From: Erythrobacter litoralis HTCC2594
GTDB taxonomy: Bacteria; Pseudomonadota; Alphaproteobacteria; Sphingomonadales; Sphingomonadaceae
Direction of reading: 5' to 3'
DNA length: 64,000 bases
NCBI RefSeq assembly: GCF_000013005.1
Contig: NC_007722.1
Location: 1,741,501 to 1,805,500, forward strand
A program made the translations under genes and the position numbers. Numbering within the stretch: the first letter of the stretch is position 1; every line of letters starts with the position of its first letter. This document shows positions 53,515 to 63,432 of this stretch, piece by piece. The notes under the pieces are model-generated. The model made no database searches. It had not been told where the DNA came from and saw only the letters and a program-made list of their open reading frames with translations.

Positions 53515-53905
53515 TACCCTGTGCGATGTCCGCCAGTGTGCCATTCGCGGCGGCATCATCCAGCAATATCGCCCGCTCCCGCTCGATGTGAGCGACGACG
53601 CTGGCGTCGATGCCGGTGCGAAATTCCAGTCCCAGGCGATCCGCGCTGACCCATTGCACGCGCGCGACCGCGCTGGGAAAATCGTCGATGGAAACGGCGA
53701 CCGTATCGCCTGCGGATGTCGATGTGCCGGCCGGGACGATCAACAAGACGCCGTCGGTCGTCACATCGGCGATGCGGCAAGCAATATGGCGACCGGACAG
53801 GAATAGGTTGGCCGCAGGGCAGCCAATCTTCCCTCGTTTGCTTTGCTCGACCAAGACCGCACGCTCCCCCATTACAAAAGAAGACCGACTGTCGTGTCGG
53901 CTCAT
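53507..53905 (-). CDS. PilZ-like domain protein
   Basis: 132 residues; an ATG 11 codons in is an alternative, as neither start has a clear ribosome binding site. The central region (ACRIADVTTDGVLLIVPAGT, AVARVQWVSADRLGLEFRTG) has the beta-barrel pattern of PilZ domains, which in many proteins bind cyclic di-GMP. The RxxxR motif is not well conserved here (KRGKIGCPAANL), so c-di-GMP binding is uncertain. It overlaps the HNH-like gene. Confidence 0.65.
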   Translation of the reverse strand: MSRHDSRSSFVMGERAVLVEQSKRGKIGCPAANLFLSGRHIACRIADVTTDGVLLIVPAGTSTSAGDTVAVSIDDFPSAVARVQWVSADRLGLEFRTGIDASVVAHIERERAILLDDAAANGTLADIAQGNG

Positions 53906-53951
53906 CTTGTGTTCAAGGGATTGCCGCGCAGGTGAGCCGGGTCAATCACAT

Positions 53952-55319
53952 TTACTTTTTGGGCTCCGCCGCTTTCTTCTTTTTCATCGTGTCGTGGAAG
54001 CGGTCGGCCCAGCCCGGCTTCACCGATTGCTCGGCGCGCTCCATGCGTAGCTCGCCGTCCGCGACATCGCGGGTGACGGTGCTGCCCGCAGCCACGATCG
54101 CATCGGCACCGATCGTCACCGGCGCGACCAGCGCGCTGTTGGAGCCGATGAAGGCACGCTCGCCGATCACGGTCTGGTATTTGAAATAGCCATCGTAGTT
54201 GCAGGTGATGGTGCCCGCGCCGATATTGGCCTTCGCGCCGACGGTAGCGTCGCCGAGATAGGTCAGGTGGCTGGCCTTGGCCCCGGGCCCGAGGGTCGTT
54301 TTCTTCATCTCGACGAAATTGCCGATGAAGCTGTCTTCCTCCATCACCGCGCCGGGGCGCAGGCGGGCGTAAGGACCGACCTGGCAGTTGGGGCCGACCG
54401 TCGCGCCCTCCAAGTGGCTGAAGCTCTTGATATGCGCGCCGTCGGCGACTTTCACGCCGGGGCCGAACACGACATTGGGTTCGACGGTGACATCGCGGCC
54501 CAATTCGGTGTCCCAGCTGAAGAATACGGTTTCCGGCGCCTTGAGCGACACGCCCGCCGCCATCGCCTCCTCCCGCTTCAGCTCCTGCCACTGCGCTTCG
54601 GCAGCGGCGAGTTCGGCGCGGGAGTTGATCCCGGCGACTTCGCCCGGATCGTCCGTCACCACGACCGCGCTGTGGCGACCATCCCCGCGGGCGATGTTGA
54701 CGATGTCGACCAGGTAGTATTCGCCTTGGGCGTTATCGTTGCCAACCCGGCGCAAGAGGTCGAACAGGTCCGCGCCCTTCACCGCCATCAGGCCCGAATT
54801 GCACAGGGTACACGCGCGCTCTTGTTCGCTCGCATCCTTGAACTCGACCATCTTTTCGATGTGGCCATCAGCATTGGCGATTACCCGGCCATATTGCAGC
54901 GCATCGTCGGGTTCGAAGCCCAGCACGACTACCGCCGGCGCATCCTGCTCGTGGAGCCGGTCGAGCATCATTTCCATCGTCGAGCTGCGCACGAAGGGCA
55001 CGTCGCCATACAGGATGAGCACATCGCCTTCGTATCCAGCTAAATCGCTCTCGGCCTGCTGCACAGCGTGCCCGGTGCCATGTTGCGGCTCCTGCAAGCA
55101 GGTCTTGGCGCGGCCTTCGACCGCCGCTTCGAGCTGCTCGCGTCCGGCCCCGACCACGACCACTTTCTCGCTCGGCGCAAGCGCGTCGACCGAGGCCATC
55201 AGGTGGTCGAGCATGGCGCGCCCCGCGATCGGGTGCAGGACCTTGTGCAGGTCGCTCTTCATGCGGGTGCCCTTGCCCGCGGCAAGGATGACGGCGGCGA
55301 AATCTCGTTGGGTGCTCAT
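53952..55319 (-). CDS. glmU: Bifunctional GlmU
   Basis: 455 residues from the ATG at 55319. N-terminal uridylyltransferase with VILAAGKGTRMKSDLHKVLH and ILYGDVPFVRS, then a left-handed beta helix acetyltransferase domain (about 250-450) with PYARLRPGAVMEEDSFIGNF and YLGDATVGAKANIGAGTITC, followed by NYDG. Makes UDP-GlcNAc for cell wall and LPS. Divergent from the phosphatase gene. The C-terminal tail is Lys-rich. Confidence 0.96.
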   Translation of the reverse strand: MSTQRDFAAVILAAGKGTRMKSDLHKVLHPIAGRAMLDHLMASVDALAPSEKVVVVGAGREQLEAAVEGRAKTCLQEPQHGTGHAVQQAESDLAGYEGDVLILYGDVPFVRSSTMEMMLDRLHEQDAPAVVVLGFEPDDALQYGRVIANADGHIEKMVEFKDASEQERACTLCNSGLMAVKGADLFDLLRRVGNDNAQGEYYLVDIVNIARGDGRHSAVVVTDDPGEVAGINSRAELAAAEAQWQELKREEAMAAGVSLKAPETVFFSWDTELGRDVTVEPNVVFGPGVKVADGAHIKSFSHLEGATVGPNCQVGPYARLRPGAVMEEDSFIGNFVEMKKTTLGPGAKASHLTYLGDATVGAKANIGAGTITCNYDGYFKYQTVIGERAFIGSNSALVAPVTIGADAIVAAGSTVTRDVADGELRMERAEQSVKPGWADRFHDTMKKKKAAEPKK

Positions 55320-55378
55320 GCGCGTGCCCTGCCAGCAAATTGTTGCAGTTTCCATAGCATAGCGGCATCGCAGGGCGC

Positions 55379-56062
55379 ATGGCCGATTTTGCTTTCGACG
55401 CCGTGGGTTTCGACCTCGACGGCACGCTGCTCGACACCTTCCGCGATCTCGGAGCGGCGGTAAACCACGCGCTGGAGCTCGGCGGTTTCGATCCGGTCCC
55501 GGTCGATAGTTCGAAAGACCTGATCGGCGGCGGGGCCAAGATCATGCTGGGACGCACGGTCGAGCAGCAGGGCGGCATGCCGGAGGACGAGTTCCACGCG
55601 CTCTACAAAGCGATGCTGGGGTATTATGCCGAAAACAACGCCGTGTATTCACGCCCCTATCCGGGCGTGGAGGGAGTGCTGGACGATCTGGCCGCGCGCA
55701 ATGTCACCATGGCCGTCGTCACCAACAAGTTCGAAGGGTTTGCGACTTCGATCCTGACTCAGCTTGGCCTCGCCGACCGCTTCGTGGCCATCATCGGTGG
55801 GGACAGCATGGGCAAGGGTCCTGACGGGCGACACCTCGCCAAGCCGCATCCCGATCCCGTTATCGAAGCACGCAAGCGCACAGGCGGTGCGCGCTTCGCT
55901 TTCGTCGGCGATTCATCCTACGACGTTGCGGCGGCACGCGGGGCCAATGTGCCTGTCGTCGTCGCCGCCTACGGCTATTGCGACAAGCCACCGCACGAGC
56001 TCGGCGGCGATGCGATAATCGAGCGATTCGACCAATTGTTGCCGACGCTCGAACGATTGTAA
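55379..56062 (+). CDS. gph: Phosphoglycolate phosphatase (HAD family)
   Basis: 227 residues. HAD motif I AVGFDLDGTLLDTFRDL, motif II VTNK region VTMAVVTNKFEGFAT, motif III KPHPDPV and motif IV FVGDSSYDVAAARGA. Removes phosphate from 2-phosphoglycolate; related activities cannot be excluded. The divergent neighbour is glmU. Confidence 0.88.
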   Translation: MADFAFDAVGFDLDGTLLDTFRDLGAAVNHALELGGFDPVPVDSSKDLIGGGAKIMLGRTVEQQGGMPEDEFHALYKAMLGYYAENNAVYSRPYPGVEGVLDDLAARNVTMAVVTNKFEGFATSILTQLGLADRFVAIIGGDSMGKGPDGRHLAKPHPDPVIEARKRTGGARFAFVGDSSYDVAAARGANVPVVVAAYGYCDKPPHELGGDAIIERFDQLLPTLERL

Positions 56063-56221
56063 CAGTGGTTCGCGAGCCTGCCCCTACGGCATGCGCGAAT
56101 GCCGATTTGCGTGTTGCAACGCAGCAGGGAAAATGCCACCCAGCCGCCACGTTGACGGGCGCGTAAAGCTCGCGAAACCAGAAAATCACATTCCCCAATT
56201 CGTCTTCAGGAGGACATCCCC

Positions 56222-57151
56222 ATGAGCATCTCATTCAAGGACAAGGTCGCCATCGTCACCGGTGCGGGCGGCGGTCTGGGTCGCGAATATGCGCTCGAAC
56301 TCGCCCGCCGCGGCGCAAAGGTTGTGGTCAACGATCTCGGCGGATCGCGTGACGGCACCGGCCATTCGGACATGGCGCTGCAGGTGGTCGAGGAAATCGA
56401 GAAGGCCGGCGGCGAAGCGATGTCGAACGGCGGCAGTGTCACCGAATACGAGCAGATGGAAAAGATGGTTGCCGACGCGAAGCAGAAGTGGGGCGGCGTG
56501 CACGTCGTCATCAACAATGCCGGCGTCCTGCGCGACAAGACCTTCGCCAAGATGACGATGGACGACTTCCGCTTCGTCGTGGACGTCCACCTCAACGGTT
56601 CGGCCAATGTCAGCAAGGCGGCGTGGGAAACCATGCGCGAGCAAGCTTATGGCCGCATCCTTATGACCGCCAGCTCGACCGGCCTGTTCGGCAACTTCGG
56701 CCAGGCCAATTATGGCGCGGCCAAGCTGGGCCTTGCCGGTCTCACCAAGACGCTCCAACTCGAAGGCGCGAAGTACAACATCAAGGTCAACACGATCTCG
56801 CCGGTCGCTGGCACGCGCATGACCGAAGACCTGTTTCCCGAAGAAGCCTTCAAGCTGTTCGACCCGGTCAACGTGGTTCCCGCGGCCCTTTTCCTCGTCA
56901 GCGAAGATGCCCCGACCAACGCCATCGTCGGCGCCGGCGCGGGTGGCTTCCACTCGGCATGGACGGTGATGAACGACGCCGTCTGGCTGAAGGACGAAGA
57001 CCGCACAGTCGAAGGCTTCGCCGCCAACTGGGACAAGATCAGCGAGTTCGCCAACCTCAAGGCGCCGCAGAGCGGCTCCGAACAGTCGGGCGCGATCCTG
57101 ACCGCCATGCAGAAGGTCACGGGCACCGGGCCAAGCAGCGCGCGCGGCTAA
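56222..57151 (+). CDS. SDR family oxidoreductase, peroxisomal multifunctional enzyme-like
   Basis: 309 residues. Starts [20 protein letters not shown], with [33 protein letters not shown], catalytic Ser in [20 protein letters not shown] and YxxxK in that block (YGAAKLG). The length and the C-terminal [14 protein letters not shown] segment are like the (3R)-hydroxyacyl-CoA dehydrogenase part of type 2 multifunctional beta-oxidation enzymes. AGGAGG precedes the ATG. A terminator follows. Confidence 0.9.
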   Translation: MSISFKDKVAIVTGAGGGLGREYALELARRGAKVVVNDLGGSRDGTGHSDMALQVVEEIEKAGGEAMSNGGSVTEYEQMEKMVADAKQKWGGVHVVINNAGVLRDKTFAKMTMDDFRFVVDVHLNGSANVSKAAWETMREQAYGRILMTASSTGLFGNFGQANYGAAKLGLAGLTKTLQLEGAKYNIKVNTISPVAGTRMTEDLFPEEAFKLFDPVNVVPAALFLVSEDAPTNAIVGAGAGGFHSAWTVMNDAVWLKDEDRTVEGFAANWDKISEFANLKAPQSGSEQSGAILTAMQKVTGTGPSSARG

Positions 57152-57176
57152 CGCCCATTTCTGCGGATGAGAACGG

Positions 57177-57207
57177 GGCCTCGCATTCCGGTGCGGGGCC
57201 TCTTTCC
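57177..57207 (+). terminator. Rho-independent terminator after the SDR gene
   Basis: GGCCTCGCA and TGCGGGGCC form a 9-bp stem with one T-G pair around TTCCGG, followed by TCTTTCC. The T-run is weak. Confidence 0.65.
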
Positions 57208-57214
57208 GTGGAAG

Positions 57215-57568
57215 TCAGTCCCCGATCGACTTGAGCAGCCGCCGCTCCATCGGAGCAAGCACCCCGGCCAGCTCATGCCCGCGCTTTAGGATCTGTCCGT
57301 GCTCGCCGAACAGCGCCCACATGCCCTGCTTGTTGCGTAGGGACGGACGCTTCTCGACCCGCGCTTGCGGACGCTCGGCGGCGCGGCGGAAAGCGGCGAA
57401 AACGGCTGCGTCCTTGGTGAAATCCATCGCGTAATCGCGCCATTCGCCGGCGGCGACCATGCGGCCATAGAGCTCCAGGATGCGCTGCAGTTCGTCGCGC
57501 TCGAAACCGACCTGGTTGGGCTTGCGGCCGGGAAACGCGACGACGGTATCGCCGAGAGGTGATTTCAT
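57215..57568 (-). CDS. DUF2794 family protein
   Basis: 117 residues. Conserved QVGFERDELQRILELYGRMV, EWRDYAMDFTKDAAVFAAFR and EKRPSLRNKQGMWALFGEHG match the alphaproteobacterial DUF2794 family, which has no assigned function. The start overlaps the cysE stop by one base (TGATG), so it is translated with cysE. Confidence 0.85.
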   Translation of the reverse strand: MKSPLGDTVVAFPGRKPNQVGFERDELQRILELYGRMVAAGEWRDYAMDFTKDAAVFAAFRRAAERPQARVEKRPSLRNKQGMWALFGEHGQILKRGHELAGVLAPMERRLLKSIGD

Positions 57569-58275
57569 CAGCTGTCGGTCCCGCTCCGCCGGGCGGTTTC
57601 AGGCTCGGCTTCGGCGGTGCGTGCCTGTTTCAGCTCGTCGATCTCTGCCCTCAGCGAGTGCAGCTCGCCTTCCAGCTTCTCTATGCAGTCGATCCGGTTC
57701 CCCTCGGCATCCTCGCAGGGCGTGCCGTAGGGGAGGAATTCGCGCGCCCATTCCTCGGCCGGAACGAGTGTGGAGCGAGCCTTCATGCCGATCATGGTCG
57801 CGCCTTCGGGCACGTCTTCCATCACCACGGCATTGGCACCGATGCGTGCGCGCTTGCCGACGGTTATCGGGCCGATCACCTGCGCGCCGGAGCCGATAAT
57901 GACATTGTCCTCGATGGTCGGGTGCCGCTTACCGCCGACCCCGTTGGTCGGATTGGTCCCGCCCAGGGTAACGCATTGATAGATGGTGACATCGTCGCCG
58001 ATTTCGGCAGTCTCCCCGATCACCGTAAACCCATGGTCGATGAAGAAGTTTTTCCCGATCTTGGCCCCGGGGTGGATGTCGATTGCGGTGAGGAAACGCC
58101 CGATGTGGTTCACCAGCCGGGCAAGGAAATAGAGATGGGCTTCGAACAGCCAGTGCGCGGCCCGATGGAAGCCGAGCGCCCAGACACCGGGGTAAAGGAG
58201 TATCTCCCAGCGCGAGCGCGGGGCCGGATCGCGGGCGCGGACGGAATCCAGATAGGCGGTGAGCCCGTTCAGCAT
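57568..58275 (-). CDS. cysE: Serine O-acetyltransferase (EpsC/CysE type)
   Basis: 235 residues. The left-handed beta helix carries the acetyltransferase signature: IDIHPGAKIGKNFFIDHG, GETAEIGDDVTIYQCVTLGG, GKRHPTIEDNVIIGSGAQV. It makes O-acetylserine for cysteine synthesis. The C-terminal part (about 190-235) is a Glu-rich coiled coil and lacks the usual GIxxI/xxI tail that docks cysteine synthase. It is part of the minus-strand run from the DUF2066-like gene through HdaA, CysE and DUF2794. Confidence 0.92.
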   Translation of the reverse strand: MLNGLTAYLDSVRARDPAPRSRWEILLYPGVWALGFHRAAHWLFEAHLYFLARLVNHIGRFLTAIDIHPGAKIGKNFFIDHGFTVIGETAEIGDDVTIYQCVTLGGTNPTNGVGGKRHPTIEDNVIIGSGAQVIGPITVGKRARIGANAVVMEDVPEGATMIGMKARSTLVPAEEWAREFLPYGTPCEDAEGNRIDCIEKLEGELHSLRAEIDELKQARTAEAEPETARRSGTDS

Positions 58276-58312
58276 TGGCGGGGTTCTCCCACTTTTGCGA
58301 CCTTGGACGCCC

Positions 58313-58942
58313 TCAAAACAAGCGCGCCTGTTCAGGCCCTTGTACAGCTTCCAGCGCGTCGCGCCAAATTCCCAGCGTCGGCGCCACTTTGCGTTCGAGG
58401 CTCAGGCGGTCGATATGACCGACCAGTTTCTCGATATCGGCAAAGCTGCGCGTTGCCCTTGGAATCAGGTAGGTAAGGGCATCTTCGCCGAGCGCAAGGC
58501 CACGCCGTGTCGCATGGCTGAGCACGAGATCGCCCAGCATGGCATCGTCCGGCGTGCCGATTTCGACGTGGAGCGCGGCTCCGAGGCGCGATTTCAGGTC
58601 GGGCAGCGTAATGTGCCAGCTTTCCCCGTCGGCGATGAGCAGCAATTTCTCCCCATTTTGTTGCGCCCTGTTCCAGCGATGGAACAGCGTCGTTTCGCTT
58701 TCGCTGTCCGCTCCGTCGATCACTGTCGCCTTGCCCTGCTCTTCGACCCAGCGGCCCAGCAGCGACTTGCCCGAGCGGGGCGGCCCCATCAGGATGGCCG
58801 TGCCGAACGGCCAGGCGCTCGGCTCTGCCAGCGCTTCGATGATCCGCGCATTGGCATTTCCGACCACGATTGCCGCAGGGTTGGATGAATGCCCGTGCGC
58901 CAGCGGCAAGGCGATCTGCGAAAAGCGAGCCGGAGCGGGCAC
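58313..58942 (-). CDS. hdaA: DnaA-like regulatory ATPase HdaA
   Basis: 209 residues, a AAA+ core resembling DnaA domain III without the DNA-binding domain. Walker A is [13 protein letters not shown], the Walker B position lies in [10 protein letters not shown], and [20 protein letters not shown] resembles the sensor II region. Hda/HdaA promotes hydrolysis of DnaA-bound ATP with the sliding clamp; the N-terminal clamp motif resembles QIALPL ([11 protein letters not shown]). Located next to the DUF2066-like gene, an order seen near purM in other proteobacteria. Confidence 0.88.
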
Positions 58943-58953
58943 GACCGCCTGGC

Positions 58954-60234
58954 CTAGCGACTGATACGAAGCGCGTTGCTGCCCTGGGTCACGGTGAACC
59001 CGCGCGCACGCAGTGCTCCGGCAAGTTGCTCGAGGCTGCCCGAATAGCTCACCTGCATCACCGAAGTGCCGCCGATCCCGACGCTGCTCGGCGCGGCGGC
59101 GCGGACGCCCGGGGTCGCGCGCACTCCGGAGAGCGTCGCGTCGAACGATCCCGCATCGGGTGTAACGAACTGGACCACGAAGGTGGCAGAGGTTGCGGCC
59201 TCGGTCGGCGTCGGCGCAGGCGTCGGAGCAGTCTCGGCACCCTCCTCTCCTTCGCTCCCTGCCGCCGCCGCGGCTGCCGCGCGATCTTGCGCCTGTGCCG
59301 CGCGCCCCGCCTCGATCAGGCGCTGCAGTTCCGGGCTCACCCCGATATTGCGCTGGTTGAGCGTCGGGTCGGGTCGCAGCTTGCCCTCGGCCAGGGCCGC
59401 TTCGAAGACATCGTCGAATCGGTTGACTGCCTGCCGCATCATGTCCGGAACGGCTTCCGGATTGGGCGCGGTGAGCGTAAAGCGGTCCAGATAGCGATTG
59501 TCCGGCCCGTAGCGAGCGGTGAAAGTCCCTTGGACCGGCCCTCCCGGATATTGGTAATCGAGCCGGGCGATCGGCACCAGCACATCAGCGGCACCGAACT
59601 GGTCGAGGATGTTGCTCCACCACGCGCGGCTGCGGCGGCTGGTCTGGCCGTAGGTAATGAGCAGAGAGTCCCCGCCAGCGCCAGAGGGGCGGACATAATC
59701 GATCCGGCTCGAGCCCGACTGGTATTCGGCCCAGGCCCGCTGCCAGTCGTTGCGCTGTTCGTAAACCAGCGCTGTTCCTCCGGTCATGAGAACGGGTACC
59801 AGCAGCATCGGGGCCGAGCGAGCCTGCGCCCCGCTGCCGCCGAGATAGCGTCCGGCACGCTGGCGATCGAAGATCACGCCCAATGTCGCGACATAGCGGC
59901 GCCCGCCCAGCCGCTCGCGCTCGACGACGATGGCGGAGACCATGCTCTGCAGCTGCCCATCGGATATGTTCGGCCCGTCGAGTTTTTCCCATGCTTTGCG
60001 CAAGGCTTCGAGATAGCCTGCCTCGCGTGCATCGGCGGCGGTGTCGCCGGTGACGTCGACCTCGATCCCGGACACGTCGATATCGCGGCTGGCGGTAACG
60101 ACAGGAATGCCGCGCTCGCCCTCGACCTGCCCGAACAGGGTCGACGTCATCACCGCAATTCCCACGCCGAGCGCTGCCAGGAGCGCCAGACCTGCGATCA
60201 GGATGCGGGTGGGGAGGTGTGCGATCAGTGCCAT
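58954..60234 (-). CDS. DUF2066-like membrane-anchored protein
   Basis: 426 residues from the ATG at 60234. One membrane helix ([20 protein letters not shown]) anchors a large periplasmic part. The segment [20 protein letters not shown], followed by RKAW, matches the DUF2066 pattern as I recall it, as does its position between purM and hda. An Ala/Pro/Glu linker (about 315-345) separates a small C-terminal alpha/beta domain ([20 protein letters not shown]). Function unknown; it is divergent from purM. Confidence 0.65.
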
Positions 60235-60303
60235 GGGGAAAACCGCGAGCCTTTTGCCGAAAGCCACGTGCGATTCCAAGCGCGAAAGACTAAAGGTCGT
60301 GGC

Positions 60304-61410
60304 ATGTCTGCGGATAGTTCTGGAAAAACCGGCTATACCTATGCCGATGCCGGGGTCGATATCGATGCCGGCAACGCGCTCGTCAAAGCGATCGGACCGC
60401 TGGTGAAAGCCACGATGCGCCCCGGCGCGGACGGCGAGATCGGCGGCTTCGGCGGATTCTTCGACCCCGGGGCGGCCGGGTACAAGGACCCGCTGCTGGT
60501 CGCAGGCAATGACGGCGTCGGCACCAAGCTCAAGCTCGCGATCGACACCCAGCGCCATGATACGGTGGGTATCGATCTCGTCGCCATGTGCGTGAACGAT
60601 TTGATCGTGCAGGGTGCCGAGCCGCTGTTCTTCCTCGACTATTTCGCCACCGGCAAGCTGCAAAACGGCGTCGCCGAGCGCGTGATCGCGGGCATTGCCG
60701 AGGGCTGCAAACTGGCCGGATGCGCGCTGATCGGCGGGGAAACGGCGGAGATGCCCGGCATGTATGCCGAAGGCGACTACGACCTCGCCGGCTTCTGCGT
60801 CGGCGCGGTCGAACGTGGCGAGCAGCTGACCGGCACGAAGGTTGCGCCCGGCCATGTCCTGCTTGGCCTCGCCTCATCGGGCATCCACTCCAACGGCTAT
60901 TCGCTGGTCCGGCGGCTGGCGGCGGACAAGGGCTGGAAGCTCGACCGCCCCGCCCTGTTCGACAACGAGCGCCTGCTGATCGAGCATTTGCTCGAACCGA
61001 CGCGGATTTATGTCGCCAGCCTGCTGCCCGCAGTGCGCGCAGGCGAAATCGACGCGCTGGCGCATATCACCGGTGGCGGGCTGCTGGAGAATATTCCGCG
61101 CGTGCTGCCGCAAGGCGCGCATGCGGTGATCGATGCCGATGCGTGGGAACAGCCGCGCCTGATGGCTTTCCTCCAGGCGCAGGGCGGCATCGAACCGGGC
61201 GAGATGGCGCGCACTTTTAACTGCGGGATCGGAATGGTCCTGGCGGTCACGCCGGACAAGGTAGAGGCGGTGACGGCGCGCCTGAACGAGGCGGGCGAAA
61301 CCGTCCACCGCATCGGAACGATCGAGGCGGGTGAGAAAGGCTGCACCGTGCGCGGCTCGACAGGCACATGGTCCGCCACCGCCGATTGGGAAACCCGGCA
61401 TCTTGGCTGA
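60304..61410 (+). CDS. purM: Phosphoribosylformylglycinamidine cyclo-ligase
   Basis: 368 residues from the ATG at 60304. Conserved [46 protein letters not shown]-like [20 protein letters not shown] and [20 protein letters not shown]. Catalyses AIR formation in purine synthesis. The very long upstream extension of the frame is antisense to other genes and is not part of the protein. The next gene overlaps by eight bases. Confidence 0.96.
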
Positions 61411-62371
61411 GACGCCGCTCGCCAAGGTGGCCGTGCTGGTTTCGGGCAGCGGGACCAATATGGCGGCGCTCCTCTATGCCAGCCGCCTCCCGGACAGCCC
61501 CTACGAAATCGTCCTCGTCGCCAGCAACGATCCGAACGCGGGCGGCCTGTCGTTGGCCGAAGCCGAGGGTATCCCGACCTTTGCGCTCAGCCACAAAGGG
61601 ATGAGCCGCGAGGAACACGACCAGGCGATGGACGCTGCTGTTCGAAGTTCCGGCGCAGAATATATCGCGCTCGCCGGATACATGCGCATCCTTTCGGACG
61701 AGATGGTCACGCGGTGGGAAGGCCGGATGCTCAACATCCACCCGTCGCTTCTGCCCAAATACAAGGGATTGAAAACCCACGAACGCGCGCTCGAGGCGGG
61801 CGACGAATTTTGCGGCACGTCGGTGCATCTCGTCACCAGCGAGCTCGACGGTGGCCAGGTGCTGGGGCAAGCTCCCGTTGCGATCATGGACAGCGACACG
61901 CCCGAAACGCTCGCCTACCGGGTCAAGCTGGCCGAGCACCAGCTTTACCCGCGCGTGCTGGCCGACTTCGTCTCGCGCCCGTTCGATTCCGGCTGGCTTC
62001 TGGAACGGGTGCGCGCGCTGGCGATGGCGCTTCCCGAAGCCGAGGAGCGCCCCAGCCACGGCGCGCCCGGCTGGCGCACCGGCGGCATGAGCGGGAAGTA
62101 TTTCGCCTATTTCAGCGACCGGCACCACGGCGAGGATAATATCGCCCTGCTCGCCAAGACCAGCGGCACCGACGAGCTGATGGAACTCGTCGAGCGCGAT
62201 CCGGACGCATTCTACAGACCCGCCTACTATGGCGCGAGCGGCTGGGTCGGCGTGATCCTCAACCGCCCGAATTGCGATTGGGATCAGGTCGAGTACTGGC
62301 TGAAGCGCAGCTGGCAGGCGGTCGCACCGAAGCGCCTGACCAAGATGATGGATGTGGCTGACGAGTGTTAG
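61403..62371 (+). CDS. purN: PurN fused to a C-terminal MmcQ/YjbR-like domain
   Basis: 322 residues from a TTG at 61403, overlapping the purM stop by eight bases. The first ~200 residues are glycinamide ribonucleotide formyltransferase: [19 protein letters not shown], the catalytic region [20 protein letters not shown] and [20 protein letters not shown] with [16 protein letters not shown]. From about 210 a second domain follows ([51 protein letters not shown]) that matches the MmcQ/YjbR fold. The frame is continuous, so this is a fusion, not two genes. The TTG start is uncertain. Confidence 0.9.
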
Positions 62372-62398
62372 GTCCGCTTGCGACCCAATTGCGGATAT
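62372..62398. repeat. Direct-repeat copy left of the zinc-ribbon gene
   Basis: Begins GTCCGCTTGCGACCCAATTG one base after the purN stop. It matches the copy at 62825-62851 at 20 of 27 positions. Its ends (GTCCGC...GCGGAT) can form a short hairpin. Confidence 0.6.
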
Positions 62399-62424
62399 GC
62401 AGATGTTCGGGCATCTACCTGCAA

Positions 62425-62823
62425 ATGAGCCAACCGCCCTCCAAGTCTGAGCGCATGGAAGTCCGCAAAGCGATTGGGAACCGATCTATTCCCGGACCGA
62501 GTGTGCCGCCAACGCATCGCGGGCCGGATTATCTTTCCGCTCATGCGTGCTTCGATTGCCGAAAGTCTTGGAAACTGTCTGAAGACAGCGCGGCCGTTTG
62601 TCCTGAATGCGGGGAACCAGCGCATTTCATGGGCAGAGCGTTTAAGGCACCGAAGAAATCAGACAAGGAACAATGGAACAAAGCCGAGAGGCTTTGGAAT
62701 GCTGGCTTTCGATTCTTTCCCAACACTGGTAGGCGAGATGTTGAGCCGTATCCCGAGCGTCTGAGAGATGTCGACGAGTTCGTTAGGCAAAACCCGAACC
62801 ATCCATTTCGAGTGCAGAGCTAA
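62425..62823 (+). CDS. Zinc-ribbon hypothetical protein of lower GC
   Basis: 132 residues from the ATG at 62425; an ATG ten codons later is possible. A rubredoxin-like zinc ribbon (CFDCRKSWKL ... VCPECGEPAHFMG) is followed by a charged region (APKKSDKEQWNKAERLWNAG) and a tail PYPERLRDVDEFVRQNPNHP. No family recognised. Coding GC is about 53% by eye, lower than its neighbours, and it is flanked by imperfect direct repeats, suggesting acquisition as a unit. No strong ribosome binding site is visible. Confidence 0.68.
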   Translation: MSQPPSKSERMEVRKAIGNRSIPGPSVPPTHRGPDYLSAHACFDCRKSWKLSEDSAAVCPECGEPAHFMGRAFKAPKKSDKEQWNKAERLWNAGFRFFPNTGRRDVEPYPERLRDVDEFVRQNPNHPFRVQS

Positions 62824-62824
62824 C

Positions 62825-62851
62825 GTCCGCTTCCCACCCAATTCGCGACAC
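62825..62851. repeat. Direct-repeat copy right of the zinc-ribbon gene
   Basis: Begins GTCCGCTTCCCACCCAATTC two bases after the stop of the zinc-ribbon gene, as the left copy does after purN. Confidence 0.6.
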
Positions 62852-62885
62852 AAAAAAGGCCGCCCCGATCGGAGCGGCCCTCTTT
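62852..62885. terminator. Two-way rho-independent terminator
   Basis: GGCCGCCCC and GGAGCGGCC (one mismatch) around GATC. On the minus strand it is followed by TTTTTTG, on the plus strand by CTCTTTG. It can end both the zinc-ribbon gene and the convergent ndk gene. Confidence 0.8.
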
Positions 62886-62906
62886 GAATTCGCTTGAGCG
62901 CGAGGC

Positions 62907-63329
62907 TCAGCCGACGATCTCGTCCTCGTCGAAGAAGAAGTCGATCTCGATTTTCGCGTTCTCTTCGCTATCCGAGCCGTGGACGGTGTTTTCGCCGATC
63001 GACAGGGCGTATTCCTTGCGGATCGTGCCTTCGGCGGCTTCGGCCGGGTTGGTCGCGCCCATAACGTCGCGATTGCGCTTCACGGCGTCTTCGCCCTCGA
63101 GCACCTGCACGACCACCGGCTCGCTCATCATGAAGTCGACGAGTTCACCGAAGAAAGGACGTTCCTTGTGAACCGCGTAGAAGCCTTCGGCCTGTTCGCG
63201 GGACATGCGGATGCGCTTCGAAGCGACGACGCGCAGGCCGGCCTCTTCCAGCATCTTGGTGACGGCGCCGGTCAGGTTGCGCTTGGTGGCATCGGGTTTG
63301 ATGATCGAAAAGGTGCGGGTGACCGCCAT
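62907..63329 (-). CDS. ndk: Nucleoside diphosphate kinase
   Basis: 140 residues. Begins [20 protein letters not shown] and has the active-site His in [20 protein letters not shown]. Transfers phosphate between nucleoside di- and triphosphates. Length is normal. AAGGAAA lies in front of the ATG. Confidence 0.97.
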   Translation of the reverse strand: MAVTRTFSIIKPDATKRNLTGAVTKMLEEAGLRVVASKRIRMSREQAEGFYAVHKERPFFGELVDFMMSEPVVVQVLEGEDAVKRNRDVMGATNPAEAAEGTIRKEYALSIGENTVHGSDSEENAKIEIDFFFDEDEIVG

Positions 63330-63432
63330 GGGAATTTCCTTCAGTCGAATTGTCGGGGGCGAAATTGGTTGCGCGCGCCCTTAGCGCCGCCGCGCACGAC
63401 GGGCAAGCCTTGCCGAAGCGGCGTAGCGCTCC

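Noticed and set aside
58870..60303. Upstream extension of the purM frame
   Set aside because: It runs antisense to the DUF2066-like gene; PurM begins normally at 60304.
62366..62872. Integron-like cassette: GTTAGGT at the purN end resembles the attC R' core GTTRRRY
   Set aside because: The right end AGCTAAC does not match RYYYAAC fully, no long attC palindrome and no integrase gene are present; the 27-bp repeats are a simpler description.
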